Shown here: one piece after another, positions 22,365 to 34,942 of the stretch
How the letters are laid out: each line of letters opens with the position of its first letter
How positions within the stretch are numbered: position 1 is the stretch's first letter
From: Amborella trichopoda
Lineage: Eukaryota > Streptophyta > Magnoliopsida > Amborellales > Amborellaceae
DNA: 64,000 nucleotides
Direction of reading: 5' to 3'
Assembly: GCF_000471905.2 (NCBI RefSeq)
Contig: NW_006495648.1
Coordinates: 414,511 to 478,510 of the forward strand
Program-made: the position numbers and the translations under genes
Notes under the pieces: model-generated
Told to the model about the DNA's origin: nothing
The model's input: only the letters and a program-made list of their open reading frames with translations
The model's database searches: none

Positions 22365-23600
22365 TGTTTGAAGATATTTTGCAGCACCTTGGGTCCCTGA
22401 TGCGAAATAAAAGAGAAGCTAGTCAATAAAGCCTTGACTTATAGTAGAATTTTTGACAGTCTCAGAATTACCCCAGAACCGGAGAGCTCTTCCTGTGGAC
22501 TCTAAAAGGCTACCTACCAAGTTTCGTAGCAATCAGACATATCTAAGGAAGTGCAGTTAAAGAAACACTTTCGAAAAAATCAACCTATTACACCCTAGAA
22601 TGAACCCTGTAGCTGGAACCCTATTTTTGGAGTGTCAAATGACTATGAGACCATTGCCATTGGATCTGACACAGTTGAAAACCCCTAAGGGTAAAGTTTC
22701 GGCTTAAATGGACGCTCCAGGACAAAGTTATGGATGAAACATTGAAAAGGGGTAGGCCGCAAGCTATTCCCGTGTGGCCTCCCTACACCAATATCCATTG
22801 AAGGAGACCGGTTTGCATAGTCATGACCAGTAAATTTTGGGACTGATATCTCCCTCGTTACGAGTCGGGTCATGCTCAAATTTTGCGAGCTTGTTCGTCT
22901 CGTCAAGAGGAGCGTTTTGATATGTGGCAAATCTGGTGACGATGATAATTCGTGAACAAGAGTTGCAGAAAATTGACAGTAGCACGTCCCACTCGAGCGG
23001 CCATATCACGACGATTGCAGACTCGATGGATACGAAACCAGTTGCATTGCATGTGTAAGGTTTAAGGCTACCACTCGTCTAGACCTCATGCGTGATGAAC
23101 AATTAGATTTCATGTACGATGATGTTAAATTTTTTGTAGAATTTTCCGACCAAAAACCTGAAATGGTAAAATCTTCGTTCGGCCATGAAATCGAGCTGCG
23201 TTTGTTGCAACGCGATTGTGACTGCATACTCAGTGAAATTCAGCAAAGAAACCAAGAAAATACATCAAGAAACGAGTGCACTATCGATAAAAAATTCTCA
23301 AGTTTCGTACAAATTTCAAGTCGCATGATCGTGCTTAAAAACACGATCCGTGGCTTGAAGTTAGTATCGAATCGATCGTCATGCCGAGCCCAATGAGAAA
23401 GTAATCATCTTTGGCCAAGCGAGCACTGGAGCAACCTCGAATCATCTTAAAAAAATCGAACACGTTCCATGGTTGCAGCAAGGACTATTTTGAAATTTCA
23501 TGTATCGTTGGGCAAGGGGAAAATTGTAATTTTGCATCCATTTTTAGATTTTTTTATTTCAATTAAATTGTAATTATCATCAATTAGAGTAAGTTTTTAA

Positions 23601-23772
23601 CATGGAGCCTATTGTTGTCCATGTTTCTTCTCTTCTTTCCCCTTTCTCTCTATTCTATTTCCCTTTCTCTCTCCCCTATCATAGACGACAAAATCCCATA
23701 GCCATCCATGTTTCTTTAACTTTTCTCTCTCCTCTGTCGTGGACGATAGAACCCCATCGTCGTCCATGTTGC
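23601..23772. repeat. Hairpin units in element D LTR
   Basis: There are three units separated by CT-rich DNA. The first pairs catgga with tccatg and the third tggacga with tcgtcca; the middle one is weaker. Position and layout match the arrays of A, E and F, but the arm sequence is different. Confidence 0.65.
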
Positions 23773-24432
23773 TTTTCTCTTACTCTTCATCTCTCTTTCT
23801 TTCTTCTCTCTCTTTTTTCCTTCCTTCTCTTCTTCTCTCTTCACTGTTCCTTCTCTCTCTTCTCTCTTCTTATTTTCTCTTCTCTCTATTCTTTCTGCTC
23901 TCTCTTCTCACTACTCTCTCTTCTTTCTTTTCTCTTCTCTCTCTTCTCACTCTCTCTCTCTTTTTCTTCTCTCTTCTCTCCTTTCTTTTCTCTTCTCTCT
24001 TTCTCTCTTATGCTTTCTATTCTCTCCCCTCTCTCATCTTTCCTCTTTATCTCTCCTTCTCTTCTGTTCTTTATCTCTCTTCTCTTCTCTTCTTCTTCTC
24101 TTCTCCTCTTTTCTTCTTCTTCTCCTCTCTTCTCTCTTGTCTCTCTCCTTCTCCTCTTCTCTTCTTCGTCTCTTCTCTTCTTCTTCTCTTCTCTCTCGTC
24201 TTATCATCTTTTTTTCTCTCTCTTATCTCTTTCTCTTCTTCTTTTTTCTTTTCTATTTTCTGTCTTTTCACTTTTCTCTCTCTTCTTTCTTTTATGTTCT
24301 TCTCTTCTTCTTCTTCTCTATTCTCTTTCTTTCTTCTCTCTCTCTTCTTATTCCTTCTCTTGTCTTCTCTTCTTCTCTTCTTCTTCTCTTTCTTTTTCTC
24401 TCTCTTCTCCTTCTCTCTCTCCTCCTCTTATT
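23773..24432. repeat. Pyrimidine tract (ctctt/tctct low-complexity DNA)
   Basis: About 660 bases are almost purely C and T on the plus strand, with no regular longer unit. All reading frames through it are Ser/Leu/Phe low-complexity and are not genes. It sits in the U5 region of the D LTR, as shorter tracts do in E and F. Confidence 0.92.
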
Positions 24433-25170
24433 TGATCAAGGGATAGGCTAAGTCTAGTAATGTCATGATAGTCTCATCGTCAAGTAGTATTGCCACCACG
24501 CTGGTCTGAGTTACCGTGCTCATCTTACTGTCATGTCTGACTAGCCATCGTGCTATGCTAGTTGGTGTCCTGTCATCGTGTAGTTAAGCAGCCATGCCGG
24601 TCTGAGTTACCGGTTCGTCTTGCTACCACAACAAGTCAGTCACCGTACTAGTCTAGCCACTGTGTCAGTCTAGCCACTTGGTCAAATTTCTCTTCTTTCA
24701 CTTCTCTTTCCCCATTTTATTTCTTCCTTCTTCTTCCTTCAATCACCCCAATCACTATCCTTTTATTCTTTCCTTCTTCTTTTGAATGTTCACACCTGTG
24801 TGCATTCGCCTAAAGACAAGGTGGGGTCCCTTGGCCCACTTGTCTTGTAAATTAACCATGTGTGTGTGATCGCAGAAATAGGAGAGTACAGGTCAAGGGA
24901 GGCGATTTTGAACCACTTGTAGGACTAGGGGGCTTTTCGCTGTGATCTAAGAGGGTGCCCGTGCGAGTTAGCCCGAGTGAGTCACAGACTTAGGTGAGGT
25001 GTGTCCCACCTCACATCAAATTTATCTCTCACTGGTTAGTGTACCAGCCCTTGTTTCTTAACAAGGATCCCGAGAGAGCAGTCTCAAGTCCCGAGTTTTC
25101 CTGGAAACCCATGACACATGCCACCAGATCGTCTAGATCCAGAGGGCGAGATCGAGGCCTCTAATCAGCT

Positions 25171-25188
25171 TGGCGACTCCACTGGGGA
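25171..25188 (+). other. Element D primer-binding site
   Basis: tggcgactccactgggga, three bases after the LTR end. This type of site is used by Ogre/Tat-lineage elements. Confidence 0.85.
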
Positions 25189-26559
25189 CACACTACCCCT
25201 TTGTCGGATCGTTCTTAGTTGGCTAGTCTCTCCTTTGTTTTTTTGTAGTGCACTCACGTGGCTTCTGGGTTCCCTCACCCATTGATCTGGATTGGGGATT
25301 TTTTCATCGCCGTATTTGTGAGTTCCTCTTGAGAACAAGCCCCTCTAAATTCATTCTCGACCATCCTGCTGAGTGAGGACTCAGTGTCTAGCTCCCAGGT
25401 CTTGACTTGGATAGGTGAAAGGGACTTAAACGTCCCTCACTCCCCATCTCCTAGCTCTAGTGGAACCCCCACTGAAGCACTCTGCATTAGTAGCACATAT
25501 GCTACCACTCACAGCATGCACTCTGTTATCGGCAAGTCACTTGCCGAGGTAAGCCGAAAGGCTACCCAATCCCTTTCGATAAAAGGCAAACAAGTTGTCG
25601 TTGCTCTTGTGGGTCGCCGCAAGGCTACCCCCAATAATCCTTCACCACCTCGGGTCTTTATGATTAGAGACTCAACACATTGAGGAGGAGACCCTAGAGC
25701 CTCCACCTCTCGCATACACACTAACGCTTGTGGGTCATCTCCTTGAGCCACATATCGGGGAAACCCTTGTGTTACTTCGAGTAAGCGTCTAGGATTAAGC
25801 CTTCTTGGGCCGAAACCTATATGCATGCATGTGCATCGCACCATTCAGGGAGATGCTATCCTTACGCCGACCCATGCACATAGAGGATGACCCTCTCGTC
25901 CTCCCTGTAAACACACACTTAATCACTCTGGAAAAGACAGGATCCCTCCTGTTCTCTTACAGACATGTGCTCGTGGTTCTCAGCCTCCTAAGGCCAGACT
26001 AGCTGTTCGAGACCGGGTCGACTCCCAAGTACCCCACGATCCTTCTTTGAGGGGCACACAAGCACCGCCTTCCCGAACTGCCGCTCGCTCCCAACTCAGA
26101 CACCATTAGGTGCCGATCCCTCTCCCGCTTGCCCCTTCTCTTTCGTGTGAGCACCTCAAGTGCTGGTATTCAAAGGCCTTCCCCAAGCGTACCATCTTGA
26201 GCCAGCTCCATCAGATCGGCCATGCCCTTGGAAACCACAAAGGAGGTCGGGGCAAAGGCTTGACGACAGATGAAGTCCCACAACCCCTGAGACAGTAGCC
26301 CAAGTTGGCCCAAGTTCTTGATCCACACCCATTGCTTCATCTGATGGAGACTACTTTTTCTTGAGCAAGAAGAGCTGGCCAGCCACAGTCCTAATCGCAG
26401 TTCTAGCGTGAGGTCCATTAAAGCCTCAAAGGCAAGCGCGACAGGGGCCTGCAAATCCTGACCAAGGAGGCCACTCAAACAGTCAGGGCAGCCAGATCCG
26501 ATGACTTTCTTCACAAGAACCCCTTCTACCCTCTTCGAATCACAGAGCCCGAAGAGGAG
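25189..26559 (+). pseudogene. Element D leader with conserved pre-gag ORF remnant
   Basis: The leader carries the family's pre-gag open region starting near 25384: R-D-L-N-V-P-H-S-P, then E-V-S-R-K-A-T-Q-S-L-S-I-K-G-K-Q. The rest is Pro/Ser/Arg-rich. It is shared with A, E and F, which argues that it was once translated or structurally needed. It is broken here. Confidence 0.6.
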
Positions 26560-28767
26560 GTGCGAGAATCCTGCACAGTGGTTAGCATTGTAGATGACGC
26601 GACCACCCCGCAGCCATGGTCCCAAGCCTGTCGAGAACCGGCCCTCACTCGATCGACATATAAGACTCGAGTTCAGTCGGGGCATGCTAAACCCTTGCTC
26701 ACCGACCTATCGCGCACGACCCGCCAAGATCGAAAGCCTTCAACTGCAGTTGAGGCTGACCTCCCCGAAGAAATGGTCAGTGTTATGGTTGTGAACGAAC
26801 CTAACGACAGTCAAGAAGAATGCATGGATATGTTCGAACACATGGTGCAGGAAATGATGGAGAAGATTGACCGCAGGGAAAGCATACGGTCCTCAGCTAA
26901 TCTGTCCCATCATGAGTCCAATTCCCATATCCTGAAAGATGAAGCTCCAAAGCAGGCTCCCTAGCTGGCCTCTCAAGGCAGTTCTATCCCTCAAATGGTT
27001 TCACAAGCAGATATCGACTCCATGGTAACCCACAGCCGTACCCCTCCTACATTGATCAGGTTCTGTTTCCCCCGGATTACCAAAAGGGGAAGCTTTCCCT
27101 GTTCAATGGTACAACATCCCCGCACTAGCATATTGCCCATTTCCAAACAGAATCTCGAGAGACAGTGGCTGATGGGAGACTCCTCCACCATCAATTTGTT
27201 GAAGCTCTTGATGGCCCGACCTTTCAGTGGTATGCTCGGCTTCCCCTAAATTCAGTAGACACTTGGGAAGAGATGGAACAATTGTTCTAGTAGCGCTTCT
27301 ATGAGGTTGAGAGAGATGTCCAAACTATCCAACTTCTCACCCTGACCCAAGAGCCGGAAGAGCCTGTGGACTAATTCATAGCAAGATGGACAGATTTGGC
27401 TACTTACCATTCCAATCCCATGTTTGAAAAGGAAGCAGTCCAGACTTGTATACGAAACATGCGACCTGAGATTGCTCAACATGTCGAGGCCTCCAATCCG
27501 ACCTCCATGTCAGAGCTAATCTCTAAGTCAGTTCGCATAGAGAGCCTGTCATGCCTCCATGGAGGGCCACATCATCAGTCTTCAAGCTTGGGAAACAAGT
27601 GGGGCAATGGTAATTCTCGGACCAATGCCTGGGGCAATAAGCAGAAAGGGGTTATCAGTGCGGTCATCACCGTTAGTGATCCGAAGAAGGCTACCCCTCA
27701 AACTTTGGACCTCTCCAAAGGGGTAAGCACTGCAAAGACGTAGACAGTGCCTCAGGGAGGCAAGTAGCAACAGTCATATAACTGGGTACCCTCGCCTACA
27801 AACCGTAATCGAAACTACTATTGAGCCAACAATAAGGACAAGGCCTATACTTTTGAAAAAGAATGGGTTCACGTACTACTCTGACTATTGCTAGAGCAGA
27901 ATATGATTGAGCTACCTGAGATCAAGTTTTTGATCAAGCTGGTCTCGATACGCATGCGAACTACTGTGCTTATCATCGGAGGGTAAAACACCCCACAGAG
28001 GAATGCTACACACTCAAAGACTTTATCAAGGCTTTGATCCAGAAGGGTCAAATAAAGCTCGAAGAACTTAAGAAAGCATTATGGGCAGCTGAGGCCTCCC
28101 ATGTGGTCACAATACAAGAGGAAGACGAAGGCCCGTTCTCTTTTGATGAGCAGCCATCAGATCTCCATCAAGCTTTGTTCAGTATGATGCTCCAACAAGT
28201 ACTCGTCACACTAAAGTCGGTAAGGTAGCCCAGGCGCCTTGCTCAAGGAACTGAAAATCACTGGTGCCCGTACCATCAGATATGGGGCCACAAGTTGAGC
28301 GAATGCTATGGGTTCGAAGCTGTGGTTGTGAGGAAAGTGCGAAGAGGCCACATTATTAATGGCATTATAGAAAAACACCTGGAAGTTAGTACTCCCATCC
28401 AGGAGAGTGTTTCAGTACAAGATTCCCGTGATGATTCCTCCGACCCCACTGAACCCTCAACTTCGTAGTCATGGAGAGTCCATCATGAGCGGAGTAGACT
28501 CAAGTTCATAAAGCGAGAGGCAATTCGTCAAGCTAAGGCCGCTCCCAAACCTGGTAAGATGAATCAAGCACCTCCAAATGGAACCAGGAGGAGACGGGCA
28601 CCAAGGGTTGCTCATCGGAAGAGCAAGATTCCTCAACCAATGATGGAGTAAGAATTTCTCAAGCCTCTTCCTCCATTGCCAACCTTACAGGACTTCATCC
28701 CAAGCGCGATCATCCTTACTCCCTCATCTCGTCAAGAGGGCATCCCTGGGTCATCTTTTTCTCTGGG
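26560..28767 (+). pseudogene. Element D gag and start of gag-protease linker (fossil)
   Basis: The N-terminal region has a conserved V-S-V-M-V-V-N-E-P-N-D-x-Q-E-E segment near 26775-26820, a coiled-coil-like stretch follows (M-V-Q-E-M-M-E-K-I-D), then the capsid-like core (27260-27480), an Asn/Gly linker and two C-x2-H-x4-H-x4-C-type knuckles (about 27960-28010 and 28260-28315). The basic R-x-A-P-R-V-A-H-R-K linker and a Pro-rich stretch lead to the element E insertion point. It is broken in several places. Confidence 0.82.
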
Positions 28768-29560
28768 TGGTTAGGTGCCTCCATCTTGCCCTCCGGATCT
28801 TCTGGGGATCGAGTGGCGCGCATCTCGGGTTTCGTAGGAAGACCTAGGATGTTTATGAGATCACTCTCTTGGGAACCTCTTTCGAGAACAAGGGCAGGTG
28901 TTACCAACCGGTGAGAGAGGAATTTAAAAGTGGGTTCGAGACCATACAGGCAGACTCACATGGGTGCCCTCTTAGATCATGAAGAAAGCCCCCAATAATA
29001 AAACTCATTCGAAATGGCCTTCCTTGGCTTGTATTCTACTTATTTCTTGCAATTACTTAAATATATGGCAAAGGTTATAAGACAGGTGGGTCAAATCTCA
29101 CCTTTTTCCTCTTTGATGAACGTACACAAGCATGCACATTCAAAAAGAAGAAAAGAAGAAAGACGGGGGAGAGAAGAATTCGGCAAAGCGAGAGGATCAG
29201 AGCGGTGACTAGGATGGTGGATAATTAGCCTGACGTGGTAGCAAAACGAGCTCGTTAACTAAGACCGACTCACAAGATCACTACTAGACGTCATTACCAA
29301 TACCGACTAGCTAGACATGATGGTCAGTCTATCGTGACAATAAAGCGGGCTAAGTAATTCTGGCACAACAACATTACGGCTAGACATCAAGACTACCATG
29401 AGAGGCTAACCTCAATTCCTCTTAGTCGAGCGAAGGAATGGCAGAATTAAGGTTATTAGTAAAGAATAAGAGGAGAAGAAGGGAAAGAAAGAAGGAGGCA
29501 GAAGAGAGGATGAGAAGAGTATGAAGGGCGAGAGGATAAAGGAGAAAGAGGGATGGAAGG

Positions 29561-30153
29561 CACAGTTGGGGCTAAGCATTATTGACTATGTTAAGAGGAA
29601 GAGAGAGAAAACCAGTCGACGCTAAGTTTCATTGTTTGACAAAAGAGGAGAGAGAAAACCAGACGGTGTTAAGCTTCACTGATTGATAAAAGAGGAGAGA
29701 GAAAAACAATAGGTGCTAGGTTTCACAGATTGACAGAAGAAGAGAGAAAATCAGTTGGCATTAGGTTTCACCAACTGACTAAATAAGAGAGAGAAAACTA
29801 GTCGATGCTAGGTTCCATCGATTGACAGAAGAGGAGAGAGAAAATCAGTCAGCGCTAGGTCTAGCTAACTATGAAAGAAGAAAGAGAAAAGCAGTCAGCG
29901 CAAGGTCCTGTAAGTTATGACAGAAGAAAGAGGAAACCAACCGGCGCTAAGTCTCGTCTCTTGTGACAAAAGAAAGAGGGAACTAACCGACGCTAGGCCT
30001 CATCGGTTGTGACAGAAGAGAGAGGAAACCAACCGACGTTAGGCCTAACAACTGGTGACAAAAGAAAGAGAAAACCAACCGGCATTAAGCCTCACTGCTT
30101 GTGACAGAAGAAATAAAAAACCAACCGATTCTAAGCCTTGTTGGTTGTGATGG
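29561..30153. repeat. Hairpin minisatellite in element E 3' LTR (about 13 units)
   Basis: Units of about 45 bases contain a ggcgctaag-like loop word. Arms vary but keep pairing in many units: cagttgg/ccaactg, tcgatg/catcga, aaccga/tcggtt, caacc/ggttg. The spacers are purine-rich (agaagagagag). The 5' LTR has a matching array at 62191-62781. Confidence 0.85.
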
Positions 30154-30600
30154 AAGAAGACAGATGGAGATAGAGATGAGAAGAAAAAAAGAGAAAAGGA
30201 TAATCACGAGAAGAGAGGAGGAGAGAGAAATATATAGAGATGAGAAGATAGAGATGAGAAGAAGAGAGAGAAAGAGATAAAGATTAAAAAGAGGGGAGGA
30301 GAGAGAAAGAGGGGAGGAGAGAGAAGAAGAGAGAGATAAAGACGAGAAGAGAGGAGGAGCGAGAAAGAGATAATGATGAGAAAGAGGGGAGGAGAGAGAA
30401 ATAAGGAGGAGAAAGAAGAAGAGAGAGAGAGATGAGAAGAGAGGTGGAGAGAAAGAGATAGAGATGAGAAAGAGGGGACGAGAGAAAGAGGGTAGGAGAG
30501 AGAAAGAGGGTAGGAGAGAGAAAGAGGGTAGGAGAGAGAAAATTACCTTATTTAAGGGTATTGATCTTTTTCTTCTATCTCCTCTCTCTCTCTCTCTCTA
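30154..30600. repeat. GA-rich tract in element E 3' LTR
   Basis: Purine-rich low-complexity DNA (gagagagaaagagat words) lies between the hairpin array and the TATA/poly(A) region; the minus strand is CT-rich. The last part (30575-30600) flips to CT on the plus strand. Confidence 0.88.
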
Positions 30601-30688
30601 AGACGTACCTAAGAACTTAAGCAAGAATGAAAATTTTATTGAATCAATAAAAAATGAACTGAGGGTCCTTTACAATTTAGTTTTGCAT

Positions 30689-30699
30689 GTTTATATTGG
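30689..30699 (-). promoter_or_regulatory. TATA box of element E 3' LTR
   Basis: The minus strand reads ccaatataaac; an aataaa poly(A) signal lies about 50 bases downstream (gattcaataaaatttt). The same arrangement is seen in the F LTRs, which places the RNA start a little downstream. Confidence 0.7.
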
Positions 30700-31990
30700 A
30701 TTTGGCTAAAACATGGGTGTACACCAAAAAACTACTTAGAATTGAAACTAATTACAATTTAATTGAATTTAAAGGAATTCTAAAAATGGGTACAAAATGA
30801 CTGTTTTGCCCTTACCTAACAATGTGTGGAATTTCTGAACAGTCCCTGCTGCTGCCCGAGAACTTGCATGATCTTCCATGGCTGACCCGAGGTCATTCTA
30901 ATACCCATTTGATTGAAAGATTATTGTTTTATTGTAAGGCTTGGCATGACAATCATTTTGATACCAACTTCGAGCCATGAATCATGTTTTGAGGCATGAT
31001 CATGGGACTTGAATTTTGGATGAATCTTGAAAACTTCGGATCGATTGTGTGCTCGTTCCCTAATGTTTCTTCATGATTTCTTCATTGAATCACACTGAGC
31101 ATGCTGTCACGATCATGTTGCAACAAACGTAGCTTGATTTCATATCTGGATGAAGATTTTATCGTCTTGACTCTTTGGCTTGAACCTTGACATTCGGAGG
31201 CCAGAATTTACAATAGCTTTGATGCCTACGTGTGTGAAATCCAACCATTGATCGTACGCGAGGTTCGGACCAGAGATAGCCTCTGGCCTCATACACATAA
31301 TTCAATTGATTTCATACTGATCGGGTTTGTGAGCGTCGTGATATGGCTGCTCGCATAGGGCGTACTGCTGTTGAATTTTCTGCAACTTCCTTTAGTGATC
31401 AACGACTTTCATTTAGTTTTTCTCTTTGCTCGGGCGTCATCATGAAGCGTACCACATCGAATTGTTCATCTTGATGAGATGAACACGCTCACCAAATTTG
31501 GGAGCAGTTCGACTTGGAGTGAGTGAGTTATAGGCCCCGAAAGTGACTTCCCGTGATTGTAAAAAAAACCACCTTTAATGGTGTTTTAATGGAGTGTGGC
31601 CGCATGGGAATAGTGAGCGGCTTACCCTTTTTTGGTATTTTATCCGTAACTTTGTCTTGAAGTGCTCAATTAAGTAGAAAACTTAACCCATAAGGGTTTT
31701 CGATCGTGTTGGATCTAATGGCGGTGGTCCCATAGCTGTTTGACACACCAAAAGTATTGCTCTAATTACAGGGTCCATTTCAAGGTGCTATAGACCAACG
31801 TTGCTGAACTTGTTTCTTTGTAGGCATGTCTGATCGTGATGAAACTCTTTAGGTGGTCTTTTGAAGTGCTAATGAAGATCTTGACCAATTCCAGGGCCAT
31901 TATGAGACTGTCGAGAATTTCCACTATTTTTTGGGATTTATTTACCTGCTTCCTACCAGGGACCAAGGTGCTAAAAAATATGTTCAAACA

Positions 31991-32002
31991 GCTTGCCCCA
32001 CC
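31991..32002 (-). other. Element E polypurine tract
   Basis: The minus strand reads ggtggggcaagc directly before the LTR start tgtttgaaca. F has the matching tract at 56782-56793. Confidence 0.8.
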
Positions 32003-33099
32003 GATTATTGTGCTTCAAGAGTAGCGAGAAGGACAATCATTGGGAAAATTTCCTTCGCTTTCAATTTTTTTTGTTTTTAGCCACAGGACCACATGAACGT
32101 CGAGGAGATTCACGTAACGGTGTAACTAGGATGCTCTGATGTAGGGATGCATTGTTCGTAGGTCCGTCTGTGGAGACTTTAGGGGGAGAAGAGACATTTT
32201 TGAGGGATCTTGTAAAAGTCCTCACCCTCGTGCAGACTGTTGGTGATTCTGAAGCTGAGGATTTTGTACGAACCTTGTCAGTCAGAATTAGGCCCTTTTG
32301 GCAATTGAGTGCCATGTAGAAGGGCATCTTTCCCATTTGGTCTGGGTTCATTGGTTTGCTTTGGTAGGCACTATTTGTTGTTACTCCAGGTTTACTTTTG
32401 AGATTCAGAGTACCATTACGGGTCTCGTCTACCGAGTCCAGTTGGGGGCAGGTTCTATTAGCCGATCCTGAAGGTCTGGTTGTGCCAATTAGATGTGCTG
32501 ACGTCTCTGGCAGATTCTTCCCTTGCTTTGTTAGTTTCTTTTCTTTATAGTTTTTGTTTCTAGAATGTGTTTGTGACCTCGTGGGAATAATGTTCTTTCT
32601 CATGAGACTTGTCTTGCAGTCTTGGTGAGTCTTCTGTCTTTCAAGTCTTTTTGCAACTGGACTCAGGCGATCGGAATCTTTTCCTTGAAGCTCATATTTT
32701 TAGAGTCCTGGTACTGTGATACCAAGCATTTTTCTTCTTTTGAGTGAGGGCTGAAGTCGCCTATTAAGACGAGTGCGGCATCAACTTGTTTATTGGTCCA
32801 AGCGTCCTTTACGGATTTTCACTCAAACTTGGGAAGCGGCCCCGCAGAGATGGTTTTCACCAACTTCTTTTATTTTGGGGCTCTTTTACCCATAACCTTT
32901 CATTTATGTCCACCCTTTTCATCCATTTTTACTCTCGATGCCCTTTCAGATTTTCACCGTGCCCGGTTTTGTTTTATTCACGAAACTCTTTTACTCATGG
33001 TTTGGTTACCATGCCCGTCCATCATTTTTACTCATGGCGTTCCCTTGTTCAGGTATTCACCATGCCCGTTATTTTTCATTTTTTTTTTGTGAAGGTGTG

Positions 33100-33930
33100 T
33101 TTAAGGTCATGCCGTCGAGACCTACGTGAAACAGTTTAACGTCATGCAGCCTGAACGTACACTATGGTTTAAGGTCATACAGCTGGACCGTAATGGAGAT
33201 GGATGGCAGTCCATGGAGGTCATGGAGCGAGTATGGTGGTGGTTTGACTCACTTAGGGAAATGACATTAGGCTACTTATGATGTATGAAATGTGAGTGAA
33301 CGACGGTTACCCACTAACTTACAATGAGTATGGATGGCAGGATGGTTCGCCCTTTTGTGACCACGGGTGAGACTAACTGGGGAATGAGGTATGGTGATGA
33401 AGTGAATGAACTCACTAAGGAGGTAATGAAGGTGGTGAGCGCACACTAACAGGTAGGTTAGGGAAGGCGTGCCTGAAAAGTACACGTAAAAGGCGATTGC
33501 GCATATGTGGGGGCAAGTTTATGATCATGCCTCCTGGACCTGTGCAAAGAAGTTTATCGTCATGCGGTCAGGATGTGCACTATGGTTTAAAGTCATATAG
33601 CTTGAATAGTGGCTATGCACTTTTAAGTCATACAACTAGGACTGTGCAGTTTAAGGTCGTGCAACTATACCTCCGCTATAGTTTAAGGTCTTATAGTTCG
33701 GACCAAAACCGAGCAATTTAGGGTTGTGTAGCACGGACCGGGGCTATGTAGTTTAGGGTCACATAGTACAGACCAAGGCTGAGTAGTTTAGGGTCATGCA
33801 GCACGGATCGAGGCTAAGTAGTTCAGGGTCATGCAACTAGGACCATGCAGTTTAAGGTTGTGCAACTAGACCTCTGCTACAGTTTAAGGTCTTATAATTT
33901 GGACCATGCAGTTTAGGGTTGTGCATCTAG
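33100..33930. repeat. Tandem repeat, ~40-45-bp units (gtttaaggtcatgcagc type)
   Basis: A dozen or more diverged units alternate ggtcatgcagcacggacc-type and ggtcgtgcaactagacc-type versions. The reverse-oriented counterpart in F is 54660-55270. Confidence 0.8.
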
Positions 33931-34559
33931 ACTGTTGTGTGGGTCGCCATGTAGGTGGAGCTCTATGGGAAATAGGTCTGTGGACGGTAATCCAACTCCC
34001 TGGGGATAAAATGGTTAAGATTATTCACAAACTGAGGGCACAGATGGTGACTTGATGAAGGATGACCAACAGAGGTGGAATTCACTAGGGCTTAAGGGGG
34101 GTAAGCGCACTCCCTAGTGTAAAAGATGAGACTCTATGAAAAATTGGCTTATGACAGGTAACCTGACTCCTTGGGGATAAGATAACTTGGTGTGAATAGA
34201 CCCACCGGGAATTGAGGAGGTCAGAATGACCCTAACTCCACTGAGGATAAAGGGCTGCAGTATGGGTGTGATTCCTATTGGGGAATGAGGGACAGCCCCT
34301 GACTCCATTGGGAAAGTCACGGTTTGGGTACAACGGCCCAGATGCAAGTCCACTGAGGATGACACATCACGGCTTGGGTGCAATTCCACTAGGGATAGTG
34401 GTAGGACATTCACGGCTTCAGCCTGGAGTAAGTGACAATAAACTGCTTGTGATACAACCAGTGCCAAGTGTAGCGTTAGTGGTTTCTTGCAGGTATTCAA
34501 TCGATGTTGAGTTCTCAAAAGACTCAGCTGGCGCTATGAACTACCCGTGATATTGTTTG

Positions 34560-34790
34560 AAGACAATCGACACTAAGTTAACCAGCACTAGTGTTTGGAA
34601 ACACACCCAGCGCAAAATCAATCGGCGCTAGGGCTATTTGGAAACACACCCGATGCCAAGTCAACTAGCGCTAGGGTTGTTTTGAAACACACCCGACACT
34701 CAGTCAACCGACCCTAGGGTTGTTTTGAAAGCACACCCAGTGCTAAATCGATTGCTGCTAGGGTTGCTTGAAATTTATCCGGCACTGGGG
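34560..34790. repeat. Tandem repeat with cggcgctaggg units
   Basis: About four units of roughly 52 bases carry gaaacacacccg and cggcgcta words. The same cggcgcta core appears in the LTR hairpin arrays of E and F and again at 35665-35930. The F counterpart is within 53790-54180. Confidence 0.75.
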
Positions 34791-34942
34791 ATGGATCGAT
34801 GAGAGTTACCTCTGGCCTTGAGTCAAAGCTCGAACTCGCTCATCGTCGCTTGGCTTCCCTTGGACGCAACTAGAATTCCCAATTTGTGAGGGGTATTTGA
34901 GGGTAGTGTGGTCCATATAATGGGGTATAATCCTGTTTTCCC

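Larger units (their letters stand above)
22365..25167 (+). repeat. Element D 5' LTR
   Basis: It starts tgtttgaaga and ends ctaatca, collinear with the F and E LTRs. The distinctive part is a pyrimidine tract of several hundred bases (23773-24432) preceded by three hairpin units (23601-23772). The last 350 bases, with a cacac/gtgtg palindrome near 24790-24806 and a gtgtgtgatcgcag block, are well conserved across the family. Confidence 0.85.
22365..28767 (+). mobile_element. Element D (Tat/Ogre-like), 5' part
   Basis: The 5' LTR, primer-binding site, leader and gag of a second family member, inserted in A's gag. It is cut at 28767 by element E, so its protease and 3' part lie to the right of 64000. 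The 5-bp target duplication cannot be checked because the other end is outside. It is broken in several places. Its LTR is the shortest of the family (about 2.8 kb). Confidence 0.85.
28768..31990 (-). repeat. Element E 3' LTR
   Basis: A 3.2 kb LTR, collinear in reverse with F's LTRs: tggttagg at the low end and ...tgttcaaaca at the high end. On the minus strand the order is U3 with TATA at about 30690, an aataaa signal close by, a purine/pyrimidine tract, a hairpin array, and the conserved 350-base end. Confidence 0.9.
32003..34942 (-). other. Element E 3' internal region with tandem repeats
   Basis: The 2.9 kb between polypurine tract and extra ORF. It is collinear in reverse with 53790-56781 of F. 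The part at 32060-32600 is open on the E sense strand (about 180 codons, Ser/Thr/Lys-rich), but the F counterpart does not keep the frame. Tandem arrays follow: 33100-33930 (gtttaaggtcatgcagc units), 33950-34450 (ccactagggat units) and 34560-34790 (cggcgctaggg units). Confidence 0.7.

Noticed and set aside
23602-24451. Long open frames (up to about 277 codons) rich in Ser, Leu and Phe
   Set aside because: They are forced by the CT-only tract: several frames are open at once with the same low-complexity composition. Not genes.
32061-32603. 180-codon open frame on the minus strand near element E's polypurine tract
   Set aside because: The homologous part of F does not keep this frame, and no domain is recognisable. 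Left as internal non-coding sequence.
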